From a marine bacterium B5-7 (GTDB lineage: Bacteria > Pseudomonadota > Gammaproteobacteria > Arenicellales > CAJQKF01): DNA of 64,000 nt. The notes under the pieces are model-generated. The model was not told the DNA's origin, did not search any database, and saw nothing but the letters and a program-made list of their open reading frames with translations. The translations under genes were made by a program, and so were the position numbers. Shown here one piece after another: positions 45,436-56,101 of this stretch. The stretch spans positions 78,877 through 142,876 of the forward strand of contig BQJD01000008.1 in the NCBI GenBank assembly GCA_021604525.1. The letters are read 5' to 3'. Each line of letters opens with the position of its first letter. Position 1 is the first letter of the stretch.

Positions 45436-46085
45436 CAGCTATGGCTAAAATTCTCTTTTCCTGTCTCGCATGCATGATGGCAATGTTGTTCGCGACATCC
45501 CCGGCGTATTCCACCACAATGCCGGATGAGGTCGTCAAAACAACGATAAATGATTTAATCGACGAGCTCGAACGACGTCGTCCGGAACTCGAGCAAAACC
45601 CGGAAAAACTCTATGCCATGGTTGAGAAAGTGGTCGTTCCACAGTTCGACGTCCCGGTTATCGCTCGCCTGGTGCTCGCGAAACACTGGCGAGGTGCCAG
45701 TGAAGCACAGCGCAAGGCCTTCGCCGATGCTTTTCAGAAACTCCTTATCCGCACCTATGCTACGGCTTTGTTTGAATATACCGGCAAGGAAGAAATGCGG
45801 GTCAAGCCGCTACGCATGAAAGAAGGCGAACGCAAGGCACGGGTGGAAACCGAGGTGGTTCTACCCGGTGCTTCTTCTGTGCCTGTCAGCTATTCGTTTT
45901 TGTTGAATGACGCTGGCGAATGGAAAGTCTATGACGTCAATATCGACGGAATCAGCATGGTCACAAACTACCGTAAGTCATATGGCGGAGTAATCGATTC
46001 TCGTGGTCTGGACGCGTTGATAGGTGAACTCAAGCAAAAGAGCGTCGAAGCGGCAACCAAACCGTTTAAAGGCGAGACCGGATGA
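45432..46085 (+). CDS. mlaC: Periplasmic phospholipid carrier MlaC
   Basis: A 217-residue Tol_Tol_Ttg2/MlaC-family protein with a signal peptide (to about YSTTMP). Conserved parts include VPQFDVPVIARLVLAKHWRGAS and the later YSFLLNDAGEWKVYDVNIDGISMVTNYR, given in part. It carries lipid between MlaD and the outer-membrane MlaA, which is not in the window. The ATG overlaps the mlaD stop by four bases. Confidence 0.94.
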   Translation: MTAMAKILFSCLACMMAMLFATSPAYSTTMPDEVVKTTINDLIDELERRRPELEQNPEKLYAMVEKVVVPQFDVPVIARLVLAKHWRGASEAQRKAFADAFQKLLIRTYATALFEYTGKEEMRVKPLRMKEGERKARVETEVVLPGASSVPVSYSFLLNDAGEWKVYDVNIDGISMVTNYRKSYGGVIDSRGLDALIGELKQKSVEAATKPFKGETG

Positions 46086-46372
46086 CAACCCCTGTGCGAA
46101 TCGATAATGGCACTCTGGTGCTGTCAGGTGTACTCGATCAGGCAACGGTTCCCGACGTGCTCGCCAGCGCGCGTGAGCTCGGCCAATGTACTGTCGATAA
46201 AATTGACGCTACATCGGTGGAGCGTGTTGATAGTGCAGGTGTAGCCTTTCTGGTGTGGTTGGTAAAGCAGTTTTGCGGTCAGCAGGGTTCTGTGGAACTT
46301 CACAATCCGCGATCACAGCTATCATCCATGTTGGCAGTCAGTGATTTGACGGAACTCTTTACTATCACCTGA
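46082..46372 (+). CDS. mlaB: STAS-domain protein MlaB
   Basis: A 96-residue STAS domain: LVLSGVLDQATVPDVL, DKIDATSVERVDSAGVAFLVWL with the Asp-Ser of the STAS site, and a C-terminal helix. MlaB stabilises MlaF in the transporter. It overlaps mlaC by four bases. The following 275 bases before ibaG hold nothing recognisable. Confidence 0.92.
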   Translation: MTTPVRIDNGTLVLSGVLDQATVPDVLASARELGQCTVDKIDATSVERVDSAGVAFLVWLVKQFCGQQGSVELHNPRSQLSSMLAVSDLTELFTIT

Positions 46373-46647
46373 TGCGCCTGATACACGAAGCCTTCTCCAC
46401 AACCTTCAACAATAACGTTTTGATCTCGAAGGAACGCCACAAGGCCTACCGTCCGGGGTGTCGAGTCGAGTATCATTAACGATTGAAATTTAACATTCGC
46501 AACGCAGTACATTAAATTGTTCAAATCTGGTGCCTGATAATGGTCGCCAGGGCACAAGCGCTCACGGAAAACTCTTGAACCCGGCGCAATTTTGGATAAA
46601 CAAAGCTGCATTTGTTGTACAACCAGACTGACTTAAGTGAGGGATTT

Positions 46648-46890
46648 GTGGTTACACCTCAAAACATAAAGGCATGGATCGAGGATAATCTGTCATCGAG
46701 TCATGTTGAAATCGATGGTGATGGTCACCATTTTGAAGCAATTATCGTGTGTCCGGATTTCGAAGGGAAAAGCCGCATCCAACGCCACCAGATGGTCTAT
46801 GGGGCGCTTGGGGACAAAATGAAATCCGAGATACATGCCCTGTCAATGAAAACACTGACCCCGAGTGAATCGGAGTCGAGCGAGGCATGA
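46648..46890 (+). CDS. ibaG: BolA-family protein IbaG
   Basis: An 80-residue BolA-like protein (IbaG/YrbA): HVEIDGDGHHFEAIIV, RIQRHQMVYGAL and EIHALSMKTLTP are the family strand-helix elements, with the conserved His pair. The frame opens at a TTG (46612), but a GTG at 46648, following GAGGG, gives the family length. IbaG binds iron-sulfur clusters together with monothiol glutaredoxins. It overlaps the glutaredoxin gene by four bases. Confidence 0.88.
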   Translation: MVTPQNIKAWIEDNLSSSHVEIDGDGHHFEAIIVCPDFEGKSRIQRHQMVYGALGDKMKSEIHALSMKTLTPSESESSEA

Positions 46891-47207
46891 TCGAGATGAG
46901 TATTCAGGAACAAATCAAGGAACTGGTGACGTCAAATGACATCGTTCTGTTTATGAAAGGATCACCTGATTTCCCGCAGTGTGGCTTTTCAGGCCGTACT
47001 ACCCAGATCCTCAACCAGTGTGGCGCAAAATTTGCTTCGGTTGACGTGCTCCAGAACGACGAAGTGCGCGAAGGTATCAAGACATATTCCAACTGGCCGA
47101 CGATTCCCCAGCTTTATATTCGCGGCGAATTTATCGGTGGCAGCGATATCGTCATGGAAATGTTCGAAAGCGGCGAATTGCAAAAGAAAATCGTCGGCGA
47201 GAATTAG
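46887..47207 (+). CDS. grxD: Monothiol glutaredoxin, CGFS type
   Basis: A 106-residue Grx4-type glutaredoxin: VLFMKGSPDFPQCGFSGR with the CGFS site (Cys32), then NWPTIPQLYIRGEFIGGSDIV for glutathione binding. These proteins carry [2Fe-2S] clusters and pair with BolA proteins; the coupled ibaG directly upstream agrees with this. Either ATG 46887 or ATG 46896 may be the start. Confidence 0.94.
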   Translation: MIEMSIQEQIKELVTSNDIVLFMKGSPDFPQCGFSGRTTQILNQCGAKFASVDVLQNDEVREGIKTYSNWPTIPQLYIRGEFIGGSDIVMEMFESGELQKKIVGEN

Positions 47208-47221
47208 CCTTCGTCGGATGA

Positions 47222-48580
<1,359 letters not shown>

Positions 48581-48610
48581 TCGTTCGCGCGGCCGGCCCG
48601 GTATTAAAGT

Positions 48611-49264
48611 ATGTTGACGATCGCATTATCCAAGGGACGTATTCTCGATGAGACGTTGCCTTTGTTTGCGGCTGCCGGTATAGAGCCCGCAGTCGATCCA
48701 TCGCGTAGTCGTAAGCTGATACTCGAATCCACTCGTGCCGATATCCGCTTTGTCATCATTCGTGCTGCTGATGTCCCCACTTATGTTCAATTTGGTGCTG
48801 CGGATGCCGGTGTGGTCGGCAAGGATCTCCTGCTAGAGCATGGTGGCGAAGGGTTATATGAATTGCTCGACTTGAAAATTGCTGCGTGTCGATTGGTGGT
48901 TGCCGAACCTGCGGAACTGGCTGCCGGCGACGATCCTTCGAGCTGGTCACGACTTAGAATCGCAACCAAGTATCCGCGTATTACCCGCAAACATTTTGCT
49001 GCAAAAGGCGTGCAGACAGAAATCATCAAGCTCTACGGATCGATGGAACTTGCGCCGCTGGTCAAGTTGTCCGATCGCATCGTCGATCTGGTTGCGACGG
49101 GCGGCACGTTGCACGCAAACGGTCTCGTCGAGGTCGAAAAGATTGCCGATATCACATCCCGGCTGGTCGTTAACAGGGCATCAATGAAAACACGTGGCGC
49201 CAAGTTGAATTCCCTGATCGAATCTTTAAAAGAGGCGGTCGGTACCGCCAGTGCAGCGGCCTGA
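48611..49264 (+). CDS. hisG: ATP phosphoribosyltransferase, short form
   Basis: A 217-residue HisG lacking the C-terminal regulatory domain of the approximately 300-residue long form. [34 protein letters not shown] and [14 protein letters not shown] are typical. It makes phosphoribosyl-ATP, the first step of histidine synthesis. Short HisG needs the HisZ partner, which is not in the window. Confidence 0.95.
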   Translation: MLTIALSKGRILDETLPLFAAAGIEPAVDPSRSRKLILESTRADIRFVIIRAADVPTYVQFGAADAGVVGKDLLLEHGGEGLYELLDLKIAACRLVVAEPAELAAGDDPSSWSRLRIATKYPRITRKHFAAKGVQTEIIKLYGSMELAPLVKLSDRIVDLVATGGTLHANGLVEVEKIADITSRLVVNRASMKTRGAKLNSLIESLKEAVGTASAAA

Positions 49265-49302
49265 ATCCGCATCATTTCGTTTCGCCCAACGCCCATTGCG
49301 TC

Positions 49303-50622
49303 ATGACAAATCCTTCATCTGTCTCAAGCAAGATAGTTCGTGTCCTGTCATCCATTGATGAAGAATTCGATACGCATCTTTCACAATTGCTTTGCCGTGA
49401 CGTCAATGAATATCAGCACATCGAACAATCGGTGGTTGCGATTATCAATGACATCAGGGCGCGTGGCGATGAAGCGCTGGTCGAATATACCCGTAAGTTC
49501 GACAATGCCAATCTCGTAAATGCCGGCGACCTTGAAGTGTCCTGGAATGAGATTAACCATTGTGTCGACATAATTGACTCTGAGCAACGCACTGCACTGG
49601 AACACGCTCGCGATAGAATCATCGACTTTCACCAGCGCCAAAAGGAAGACTCGTGGAGTTATCAGGATGAATCCGGTAGCCGCTATGGGCAGGTCGTTAG
49701 CGCACTGGAACGAGTCGGGGTGTATGTACCCGGAGGCAAAGCCGCTTATCCGTCCTCGGTATTGATGAATGCGATTCCGGCGCGTGTTGCCGGTGTTGAA
49801 GAGATCGTGATGGTGGTGCCGACACCTGGAGGTTATCGCAATCCCATGGTGATGGCTGCCGCTGCTATCGCCGGTGTTGATCGGGTATTTGCTATCGGTG
49901 GCGCACAGGCCATCGCTGCGCTGGCCTATGGAACTACCCATGTGCCGCGGGTGGATAAGATAGTCGGTCCTGGAAATATCTATGTGGCAACAGCCAAGCG
50001 CCAGGTATTCGGCCAGGTCGGAATTGATATGATCGCTGGTCCATCCGAGGTTGTGGTGATATGTGACGCTGGTGCCGATCCCGAGTGGGTTGCCATGGAT
50101 CTGTTCGCCCAGGCCGAACACGATGAAATGGCCCAATCCATCGTCATCTGCGATGACAGCAGTCAGTTACAACGTGTACTGGATGCCGTTGCACGATTGT
50201 TGCCGGAACTCGAACGTCGAGAGGTCATTGAAAAATCATTGACCGATCACGGTGCGGCAATCATCGCCCAGGATATGGATGACGCGCTTGCCATTACCAA
50301 TCGAATTGCACCCGAACATCTGGAACTGCAGGTTGCCAATCCGGAACCCCTGCTTGAAAAAGTGCGCCATGCCGGAGCGATTTTTGCCGGTTATTACAGT
50401 GCTGAATCCCTCGGAGATTACTGTGCAGGACCCAATCACGTCTTGCCCACCGCCGGCACAGCGCGTTTCAGTTCGCCCCTTGGGGTTTACGACTTCCAAA
50501 AACGCTCGAGTCTTGTCATGTGTTCACGCGAGGGTGCCAGCCGTCTGTCGTCAACAGCGTCGGTGCTGGCGCGCGCCGAATATCTCACCGCCCATGCGCG
50601 CTCGGCCGAGTTACGTCGCTAA
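49303..50622 (+). CDS. hisD: Histidinol dehydrogenase
   Basis: A 439-residue zinc enzyme performing the last two oxidation steps of histidine synthesis. [60 protein letters not shown] (zinc ligands) and APEHLELQ are present. It follows hisG by 38 bases. The next gene is hisB after a 197-base gap; hisC, which usually follows hisD, is missing. Confidence 0.96.
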   Translation: MTNPSSVSSKIVRVLSSIDEEFDTHLSQLLCRDVNEYQHIEQSVVAIINDIRARGDEALVEYTRKFDNANLVNAGDLEVSWNEINHCVDIIDSEQRTALEHARDRIIDFHQRQKEDSWSYQDESGSRYGQVVSALERVGVYVPGGKAAYPSSVLMNAIPARVAGVEEIVMVVPTPGGYRNPMVMAAAAIAGVDRVFAIGGAQAIAALAYGTTHVPRVDKIVGPGNIYVATAKRQVFGQVGIDMIAGPSEVVVICDAGADPEWVAMDLFAQAEHDEMAQSIVICDDSSQLQRVLDAVARLLPELERREVIEKSLTDHGAAIIAQDMDDALAITNRIAPEHLELQVANPEPLLEKVRHAGAIFAGYYSAESLGDYCAGPNHVLPTAGTARFSSPLGVYDFQKRSSLVMCSREGASRLSSTASVLARAEYLTAHARSAELRR

Positions 50623-50819
50623 TTCCATCGGTTCAGTCATCTGAAGAGACTATCCATAATGTTTTGGCCACGATAGTTGCGTACCCGGTAATATCCAGAC
50701 TCTGGTAGTATTTCGTTCTGCATTACGTAGCATATTGAATTAAGAATCACCCGCCCATTATTTCCCGGTTAAATTTCGTCACACCCGCCTCGCATAAAGA
50801 CCCAACAGGAATCTGATCA

Positions 50820-51413
50820 ATGGCAGATCGTCAAGCCACAGTGGAGCGTAATACCTCCGAGACCCGGATTACCGTCACGCTCGTGCTCGATGGCACCGGC
50901 GCAAGTGAATTCAACATTGGTGTTCCGTTCTTTGAGCACATGCTTGACCAGGTGTGTCGACACGGTGGCTTTGATCTGAAAATAGACGCCAGCGGCGATA
51001 TTGAGATAGACGACCATCACACCGTTGAAGACGTCGGCATTACCTTCGGCCAGGCTCTTGCCAAGGCTGTCGGCGATAAGCGCGGGATCTATCGCTATGG
51101 TCACGCCTACGTGCCGCTGGACGAAGCCCTGAGCCGTGTAGTCATAGACTTGTCAGGCCGGCCGATGCTGACCTATGGAGTCGAATATCCGCGTGCACGA
51201 ATCGGTCAATTCGATGTCGATTTATTGCGGGAGTTTTTTCAGGGGTTTTGCAACCACGCCGGCGTCACGCTGCATATCGATAACCTTCGGGGTGTCAATG
51301 CGCATCATGTTGCCGAGACGGTATTCAAGGCTTTTGGCCGAGCGTTACGTTTCGCCGTCAGCCAGGATCCACGTTTCGCCGATCGTATCCCCTCTACCAA
51401 AGGTAGTTTGTAG
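50820..51413 (+). CDS. hisB: Imidazoleglycerol-phosphate dehydratase
   Basis: A 197-residue monofunctional HisB without the phosphatase domain of enteric His[30 protein letters not shown] and [11 protein letters not shown] (manganese-binding histidines) with the second set NHAGVTLHI and NAHHVAET. Histidinol-phosphate phosphatase must be encoded elsewhere. ATG 50820 has AGGAA upstream. Confidence 0.96.
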   Translation: MADRQATVERNTSETRITVTLVLDGTGASEFNIGVPFFEHMLDQVCRHGGFDLKIDASGDIEIDDHHTVEDVGITFGQALAKAVGDKRGIYRYGHAYVPLDEALSRVVIDLSGRPMLTYGVEYPRARIGQFDVDLLREFFQGFCNHAGVTLHIDNLRGVNAHHVAETVFKAFGRALRFAVSQDPRFADRIPSTKGSL

Positions 51414-51416
51414 CCT

Positions 51417-52067
51417 ATGCAGCAAATCGTGGTGGTCGATTTTGGTACCGGTAATCTGCATTCGGTCAGCAAAGCGCTACAACATGTTGCTGACAACGCC
51501 TCGGTTGTAGTTAGCCGTGATGCCGATACAATTGGTAATGCTGACCGTGTCGTGTTACCTGGTCAAGGGGCCATGGGTAGCTGGCTTGCTGCAATGAGCC
51601 GACTGGGTCTTGGCGAAGCGGTAGCCCGCGCACTTGACAATGTACCTGTCCTCGGCATTTGTCTCGGCATGCAGGCCATGCTCGATCACAGTGATGAGGA
51701 TGGCGGTGTAGAGGGTTTAAGTATTATCGACGGCACGGTTACCCGCTTTATTCGACCGGCGGGTGATGCCGGGAGAGGGTTCAAGATACCGCATATGGGT
51801 TGGAATCGGGTCCATCAGGCACGCTGTCATCCCCTCTGGAACGATATCGAAGACGGCAGCCGATTTTATTTTGTCCATAGCTATTACGCCAATCCAGTGC
51901 GCAAAGTGGATATTGTCGGCACGACCGATTACATTTTGCCATTCACGTCCGCGATCGCTCAAGCCAACATGTTTGCAACACAGTTTCATCCCGAAAAAAG
52001 CCACACACAGGGGTTGAAGTTATTGACTAACTTCGTCACCTGGAATGGATCTTACGATCCCGATTGA
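51417..52067 (+). CDS. hisH: Imidazole glycerol phosphate synthase, glutaminase subunit
   Basis: A 216-residue class I glutamine amidotransferase: VVLPGQGAMG (oxyanion strand), VLGICLGMQAM (nucleophile Cys) and ATQFHPEKSHTQG (His and Glu). It supplies ammonia to HisF. It starts three bases after hisB. Confidence 0.95.
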   Translation: MQQIVVVDFGTGNLHSVSKALQHVADNASVVVSRDADTIGNADRVVLPGQGAMGSWLAAMSRLGLGEAVARALDNVPVLGICLGMQAMLDHSDEDGGVEGLSIIDGTVTRFIRPAGDAGRGFKIPHMGWNRVHQARCHPLWNDIEDGSRFYFVHSYYANPVRKVDIVGTTDYILPFTSAIAQANMFATQFHPEKSHTQGLKLLTNFVTWNGSYDPD

Positions 52068-52079
52068 GGAATCTCAAAA

Positions 52080-52835
52080 ATGTTGTTGATACCGGCAATT
52101 GATATCAAAGACGGCCAGTGCGTGCGTTTGCGACAGGGTCGTATGGATGACTTCACTGTTTTTTCCGACGATCCGGTGGAGATTGCAACACGCTGGGTGG
52201 ACCAGGGTGCGCGACGTCTGCACATAGTCGATCTCGATGGCGCCATGGCCGGTGAACCGGTAAATGCCGAATGTATCAGGCAGATAATGCAGGCGCATCC
52301 GGATCTGCCGGTACAGGTGGGCGGTGGAATTCGTGATGAGGAAACTGTTGAGGTGTATCTCGAAACCGGCGTGCGTTATGTCGTTATCGGCACAAAAGCG
52401 GTTAATGAACCACACTTTATCAGCGATTTGTGCGCGGAGTTTCCAGGTCATGTCATTGTCGGCCTGGACGCGCGCGATGGTCGTGTGGCAACGGAAGGCT
52501 GGTCGAAGATGTCGCGTCACGATGTGGTTGATATGGCGCATCATTTTCAAAATGACGGCGTCGAAGCAATTATATATACCGATATCGAGCGCGACGGCAT
52601 GATGCAGGGAGTTAATGTCGAAGCCACTGCCCGCTTGGCGGAAGCCATCAACATACCGGTAATAGCCTCCGGTGGGGTGACCAATATGGATGATATCAGA
52701 CGTTTATGCGCGGTTTCCGATAGCGGTATTTATGGTGTTATTGCCGGTCGGGCACTGTATGAAGGCAGCCTTGATCTGGCTGAGGCACAAAGCCTGGCGG
52801 ACCGTTCGGCGGCGCCGGTGTTTGACGAGCGCTGA
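52080..52835 (+). CDS. hisA: Phosphoribosylformimino-5-aminoimidazole carboxamide ribotide isomerase
   Basis: A 251-residue TIM barrel: [19 protein letters not shown] (catalytic Asp8), [33 protein letters not shown] and [13 protein letters not shown] with the phosphate-binding loops. RBS GAGG 11 bases upstream. Confidence 0.96.
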   Translation: MLLIPAIDIKDGQCVRLRQGRMDDFTVFSDDPVEIATRWVDQGARRLHIVDLDGAMAGEPVNAECIRQIMQAHPDLPVQVGGGIRDEETVEVYLETGVRYVVIGTKAVNEPHFISDLCAEFPGHVIVGLDARDGRVATEGWSKMSRHDVVDMAHHFQNDGVEAIIYTDIERDGMMQGVNVEATARLAEAINIPVIASGGVTNMDDIRRLCAVSDSGIYGVIAGRALYEGSLDLAEAQSLADRSAAPVFDER

Positions 52836-52846
52836 GCCAGGATTCA

Positions 52847-53617
52847 ATGGCTCTGGCGAAGCGTATCATCCCGTGTCTGGACGTCGATAATGGTCGTGTC
52901 GTCAAAGGGGTCAATTTTATCGACATCCGTGACGCTGGCGATCCTGTCGAGGTCGCTCGCCGTTACGATGAACAAGGCGCTGACGAACTGTGTTTCCTCG
53001 ATATAACCGCCAGCTCCGACCTGCGCGACACCATGGCCCATGTGGTTGAGGAGGTTGCCGGCCAAGTGTTCATCCCGCTCACCGTGGGTGGCGGGATCCG
53101 CAAACTTGACGACATCCATCGGATGTTGGCAGCCGGTGCCGACAAGATATCCATCAATACTGCCGCCGTGCTGAATCCTGCCTTTGTCGAGGAGGCGAGT
53201 AAGCATTTCGGTGCGCAATGTATCGTGGTAGCCATTGATGCCAGGCAGGTCGCTGTCGAGCCATCACCACGATGGGAGATTTTCACCCACGGCGGGCGCA
53301 AGCCGACGGGTATCGAAGTGGTTGAATGGGCGCGACGCATGGCCGATGCCGGGGCGGGTGAAATTCTCCTCACCAGTATGGATCGCGATGGTACCCGTGA
53401 CGGTTACGATAACGCGCTGAACCGTCATGTCAGTGACGCCGTGTCCATACCCGTTATCGCCTCGGGTGGTGTGGGTGGACTTGAACATCTTGCCGATGGA
53501 ATTATTCACGGCGGAGCCGATGCGGTGCTCGCGGCCAGTATTTTTCATTTTGGTGAACACACGATAGGCCAGGCCAAGGAATTCATGGCTGATCGAGGAA
53601 TCGAAGTCAATGCCTGA
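52847..53617 (+). CDS. hisF: Imidazole glycerol phosphate synthase, cyclase subunit
   Basis: A 256-residue TIM barrel: [19 protein letters not shown] (Asp11), [26 protein letters not shown] (Asp130 region) and [13 protein letters not shown]. With HisH it forms imidazole glycerol phosphate and AICAR. It overlaps hisE by eight bases. Confidence 0.96.
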   Translation: MALAKRIIPCLDVDNGRVVKGVNFIDIRDAGDPVEVARRYDEQGADELCFLDITASSDLRDTMAHVVEEVAGQVFIPLTVGGGIRKLDDIHRMLAAGADKISINTAAVLNPAFVEEASKHFGAQCIVVAIDARQVAVEPSPRWEIFTHGGRKPTGIEVVEWARRMADAGAGEILLTSMDRDGTRDGYDNALNRHVSDAVSIPVIASGGVGGLEHLADGIIHGGADAVLAASIFHFGEHTIGQAKEFMADRGIEVNA

Positions 53618-53960
53618 TCACGAACAGCCCGACGGACGCTTGAGCAGCGATATCCTCGCACGTCTCGCCGAGGTAATCGAAGCGCGCAAAAGCGCAGATC
53701 AGGATGAATCCTACGTTGCATCCTTGCTAAACGGTGATGTTTCGCGGGTGCTCAAAAAAATTGGTGAAGAGGGTGTCGAATTTGCCCTCGCTGTACGCGA
53801 TGGTGAGCGCGATGCCATCGTTCATGAAGCAGCCGATTTATGGTTTCATGTGATGGTAGCCTTGTCACAAGCAGGCGTTAGCCCACAAGAAGTCATGGGG
53901 GAGCTGGAGAGGCGCTTCGGCATGTCGGGGCTTGAGGAAAAACGCACACGAAAAAGCTGA
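53610..53960 (+). CDS. hisE: Phosphoribosyl-ATP pyrophosphatase
   Basis: A 116-residue stand-alone His[25 protein letters not shown], given here as the region 39-62, and [13 protein letters not shown] carry the metal-binding Glu and Asp residues. It is not fused to HisI as in E. coli, and no hisI lies between hisF and hisE as in many relatives. The 216 bases after it hold no gene before tatA. Confidence 0.94.
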   Translation: MPDHEQPDGRLSSDILARLAEVIEARKSADQDESYVASLLNGDVSRVLKKIGEEGVEFALAVRDGERDAIVHEAADLWFHVMVALSQAGVSPQEVMGELERRFGMSGLEEKRTRKS

Positions 53961-54061
53961 ATCAGTGACAAATTGACAAGGAAATCGTCCAAACGCGTAT
54001 ATTTTCTGTCATGCATGGGTACTTTATTTGTAATTCTGCATAATGGATCGTGCGCCCGCAG

Positions 54062-54081
54062 GCTATTCGCACTAGAATAGC
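54062..54081. repeat. 7-bp inverted repeat upstream of tatA
   Basis: GCTATTC (54062-54068) and GAATAGC (54075-54081) with a 6-base spacer, in the hisE-tatA gap. No T-run follows. It could be a hairpin or an operator for a separate tat promoter. Confidence 0.3.
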
Positions 54082-54176
54082 GCGACTGACGGATGGCTGT
54101 AGTGACAACCGCTTGGTCAACCGCATCGCCGGCAAAATTGTCGGTAATCAAATAGTTTCAATATCGGAGTGAATCC

Positions 54177-54482
54177 ATGGGTTTCGGTGGTATCAGTATT
54201 TGGCAGTTGTTGATCGTTCTGGTAATCGTTGTGCTGATTTTCGGCACAAAGAAATTGCGCGGCATGGGCGGCGATCTCGGATCAGCGATCAAGAGCTTCA
54301 AGAAAGCCGTTAAAGAAGACGGTGTCAAAAAGGATGGCGATGAAGAGGGCAAGGATGCATCGGCAGACAGTCCCCTTGAAATTGAGACCGACGCCGATGC
54401 TTCCAAACCGGATGCAAATGCTTCGGATCTGTCCGGGCAGACGCCGGCCGACAGTGAAAAGCACGACAAGACTCAGGCGTAA
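54177..54482 (+). CDS. tatA: Twin-arginine translocase subunit TatA
   Basis: A 101-residue TatA: a short N-terminal membrane helix ([16 protein letters not shown]), the [23 protein letters not shown] amphipathic helix region, and an acidic, Asp/Ala-rich tail. It forms the variable-size Tat pore. RBS GGAG is 9-12 bases upstream. First gene of tatABC, placed after hisE as in Pseudomonas. Confidence 0.95.
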   Translation: MGFGGISIWQLLIVLVIVVLIFGTKKLRGMGGDLGSAIKSFKKAVKEDGVKKDGDEEGKDASADSPLEIETDADASKPDANASDLSGQTPADSEKHDKTQA

Positions 54483-54536
54483 ACGGCTGGATTTTATCGA
54501 TAAGTTTTCCGATAGGCTGCGAGCCGGAGTCGTGTG

Positions 54537-54926
54537 GTGTTCGATATAGGTTTTTGGGAGATGAGCGTGATTGCCCTGATCGCGCTGGTCGTATTGGGTC
54601 CCGAGCGCTTGCCTGGCGTTGCGCGTACAGTTGGCCTTTGGGTTGGACGCGCGCGGCGCATGATCTCCGATGTCAAGGCAGACATCGACCGCGAGATTCG
54701 TAACGCTGATATTAAAGAACTCGAAGAAATAAAAAAGGGAATCTCAGACACGGGTAAGGAAGTTTCTTCCGCGATGTCCAAGGCATCCGAGGCCCCGGCC
54801 AAACTCAAAGAAGATCTGGACGTATCATCGGCTATCAGGGAGGGCGCGGAATCGATTACCAAACCCACCACGCCCACAAGCGATCAAAACAGCGACATCA
54901 AGGCCGATGCTGAAAAGAAAGACTAA
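54537..54926 (+). CDS. tatB: Twin-arginine translocase subunit TatB
   Basis: FDIGFWEMSVIALIALVVLGPERLPGVARTVG, in part residues 2-30, is the TatB membrane-hinge-amphipathic pattern with Glu in the membrane segment and the GPERLP hinge. The second of two tandem GTG codons (54537) gives the usual MFDIGF start and has GGAG 7-10 bases upstream. The helical C-terminus is acidic. It overlaps tatC by 20 bases. Confidence 0.92.
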   Translation: MFDIGFWEMSVIALIALVVLGPERLPGVARTVGLWVGRARRMISDVKADIDREIRNADIKELEEIKKGISDTGKEVSSAMSKASEAPAKLKEDLDVSSAIREGAESITKPTTPTSDQNSDIKADAEKKD

Positions 54927-55758
54927 ATCCGCCGCCGGTACCGCAGGGGAGGCACCGTTTATTTCGCATCTGCTCGAACTGCGTGATCGGGTGCTGAAAT
55001 CGGTGGCAGCCGTACTGTTGTTCTTCCTCATCTGCGCGCCATTTGCCAATACCCTATATATTTACCTGGCCCAACCGTTGATGAGTGCCCTGCCTGAAGG
55101 CAACACCATGATTTCGACGGAACCGCATGGGCCATTTTTCGTGCCCTTCAAGTTGGCATTTGCTGTCTCTGTCGGGCTGGCAATTCCGGTATTGCTCTAC
55201 CAGCTTTGGGCGTTTGTAGCACCAGGGCTATATGACAATGAGAAGCGTCTGGCCATGCCGCTGATTGTCTCGAGCACAGTCCTGTTTTATCTCGGCATCG
55301 TCTTCGCGTACTTTATTGTTTTTCCCATTATTTTCGCGTTTTTTACCTCGACAGCACCGGAAGGTGTTGCGGTAATGACGGATATAAATTCTTATCTGAG
55401 TTTCGTTCTAAAACTGTTCTTCGCGTTTGGTGTAGCCTTCGAAGTGCCGGTGGCGACCGTGTTGCTGGTGTATATGGGCGTGGCCACACCGGAGAGTTTG
55501 TCGGAGAAACGTCCTTATATCATTGTCGTTGCGTTCGTAATCGGCATGCTGCTAACTCCCCCGGACATCTTTTCTCAAACCATGCTTGCGCTACCTGTAT
55601 GGTTGCTGTTTGAAGTGGGTCTGTTTTTCTCCAGAAAAATCCAGCGTCGCCGCAAGGACGAGGCGCTATCAGAGGATGGTGATGACTCCTTAGACGAGGA
55701 CGATGATATGGACGAAGAGCTGAATCGCGCCTCGCGAAATATGGACGAGGGTCCGTAA
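54907..55758 (+). CDS. tatC: Twin-arginine translocase subunit TatC
   Basis: A 283-residue six-span protein: FISHLLELRDRVLKS, LYQLWAFVAPGLYDNEKR, FGVAFEVPVATVLLVYMGV and GMLLTPPDIFSQTMLALPVWLLFE, in segments, are the conserved receptor regions. The extra C-terminal 45 residues are very acidic (DDSLDEDDDMDEE), unlike E. coli TatC. The ATG at 54907 lies within the end of tatB. Confidence 0.95.
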   Translation: MLKRKTKSAAGTAGEAPFISHLLELRDRVLKSVAAVLLFFLICAPFANTLYIYLAQPLMSALPEGNTMISTEPHGPFFVPFKLAFAVSVGLAIPVLLYQLWAFVAPGLYDNEKRLAMPLIVSSTVLFYLGIVFAYFIVFPIIFAFFTSTAPEGVAVMTDINSYLSFVLKLFFAFGVAFEVPVATVLLVYMGVATPESLSEKRPYIIVVAFVIGMLLTPPDIFSQTMLALPVWLLFEVGLFFSRKIQRRRKDEALSEDGDDSLDEDDDMDEELNRASRNMDEGP

Positions 55759-55888
55759 CAATTCGCGCAAACCTCTTATACAGAGCAAAACTACATCATT
55801 GATGTCCTTGCAAAATGCACGGGACTTCATCTTGCGCAGCTTGCTTGTTTTATAAGCGTAGCAATGGATTGTCCTTGACAGTAAATAG

Positions 55889-56077
55889 GTAAGGGGAGGG
55901 GTTGTTGCCGATGTCGTTATCCAGGACGGATTCAAGAATCGCGACTATGCAGTGATTGATCCCGGCACGCTTGACAACTTGCAGGTCGTTCTATTTACTA
56001 ATGTACAGTTGGAGGTTCGCGGCGATTATCCGGCATGTTCGTACATCCGGAAACTGTCCGATCAGACTCGACAATAA
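55889..56077 (+). pseudogene. Possible gene remnant upstream of the response regulator
   Basis: The 343-base gap 55759-56101 holds one stretch that reads like coding sequence: about 62 codons between a TAG at 55886 and a TAA at 56075 (VVADVVIQDGFKNRDYAVID, then LDNLQVVLFTNVQLEVRGDY). There is no ATG, GTG or TTG at its head; the only start is an internal GTG at 55952, leaving 41 residues. A TTGACA-like box lies at 55875. I do not recognise the family. It may be a decayed gene or chance. Confidence 0.25.
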
Positions 56078-56101
56078 TAGAAAATATTTGAGGGCGGATC
56101 C

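Noticed and set aside
46300..46611. 103-codon minus-strand frame between mlaB and ibaG
   Set aside because: Antisense to the end of mlaB, with no domain or ribosome site.
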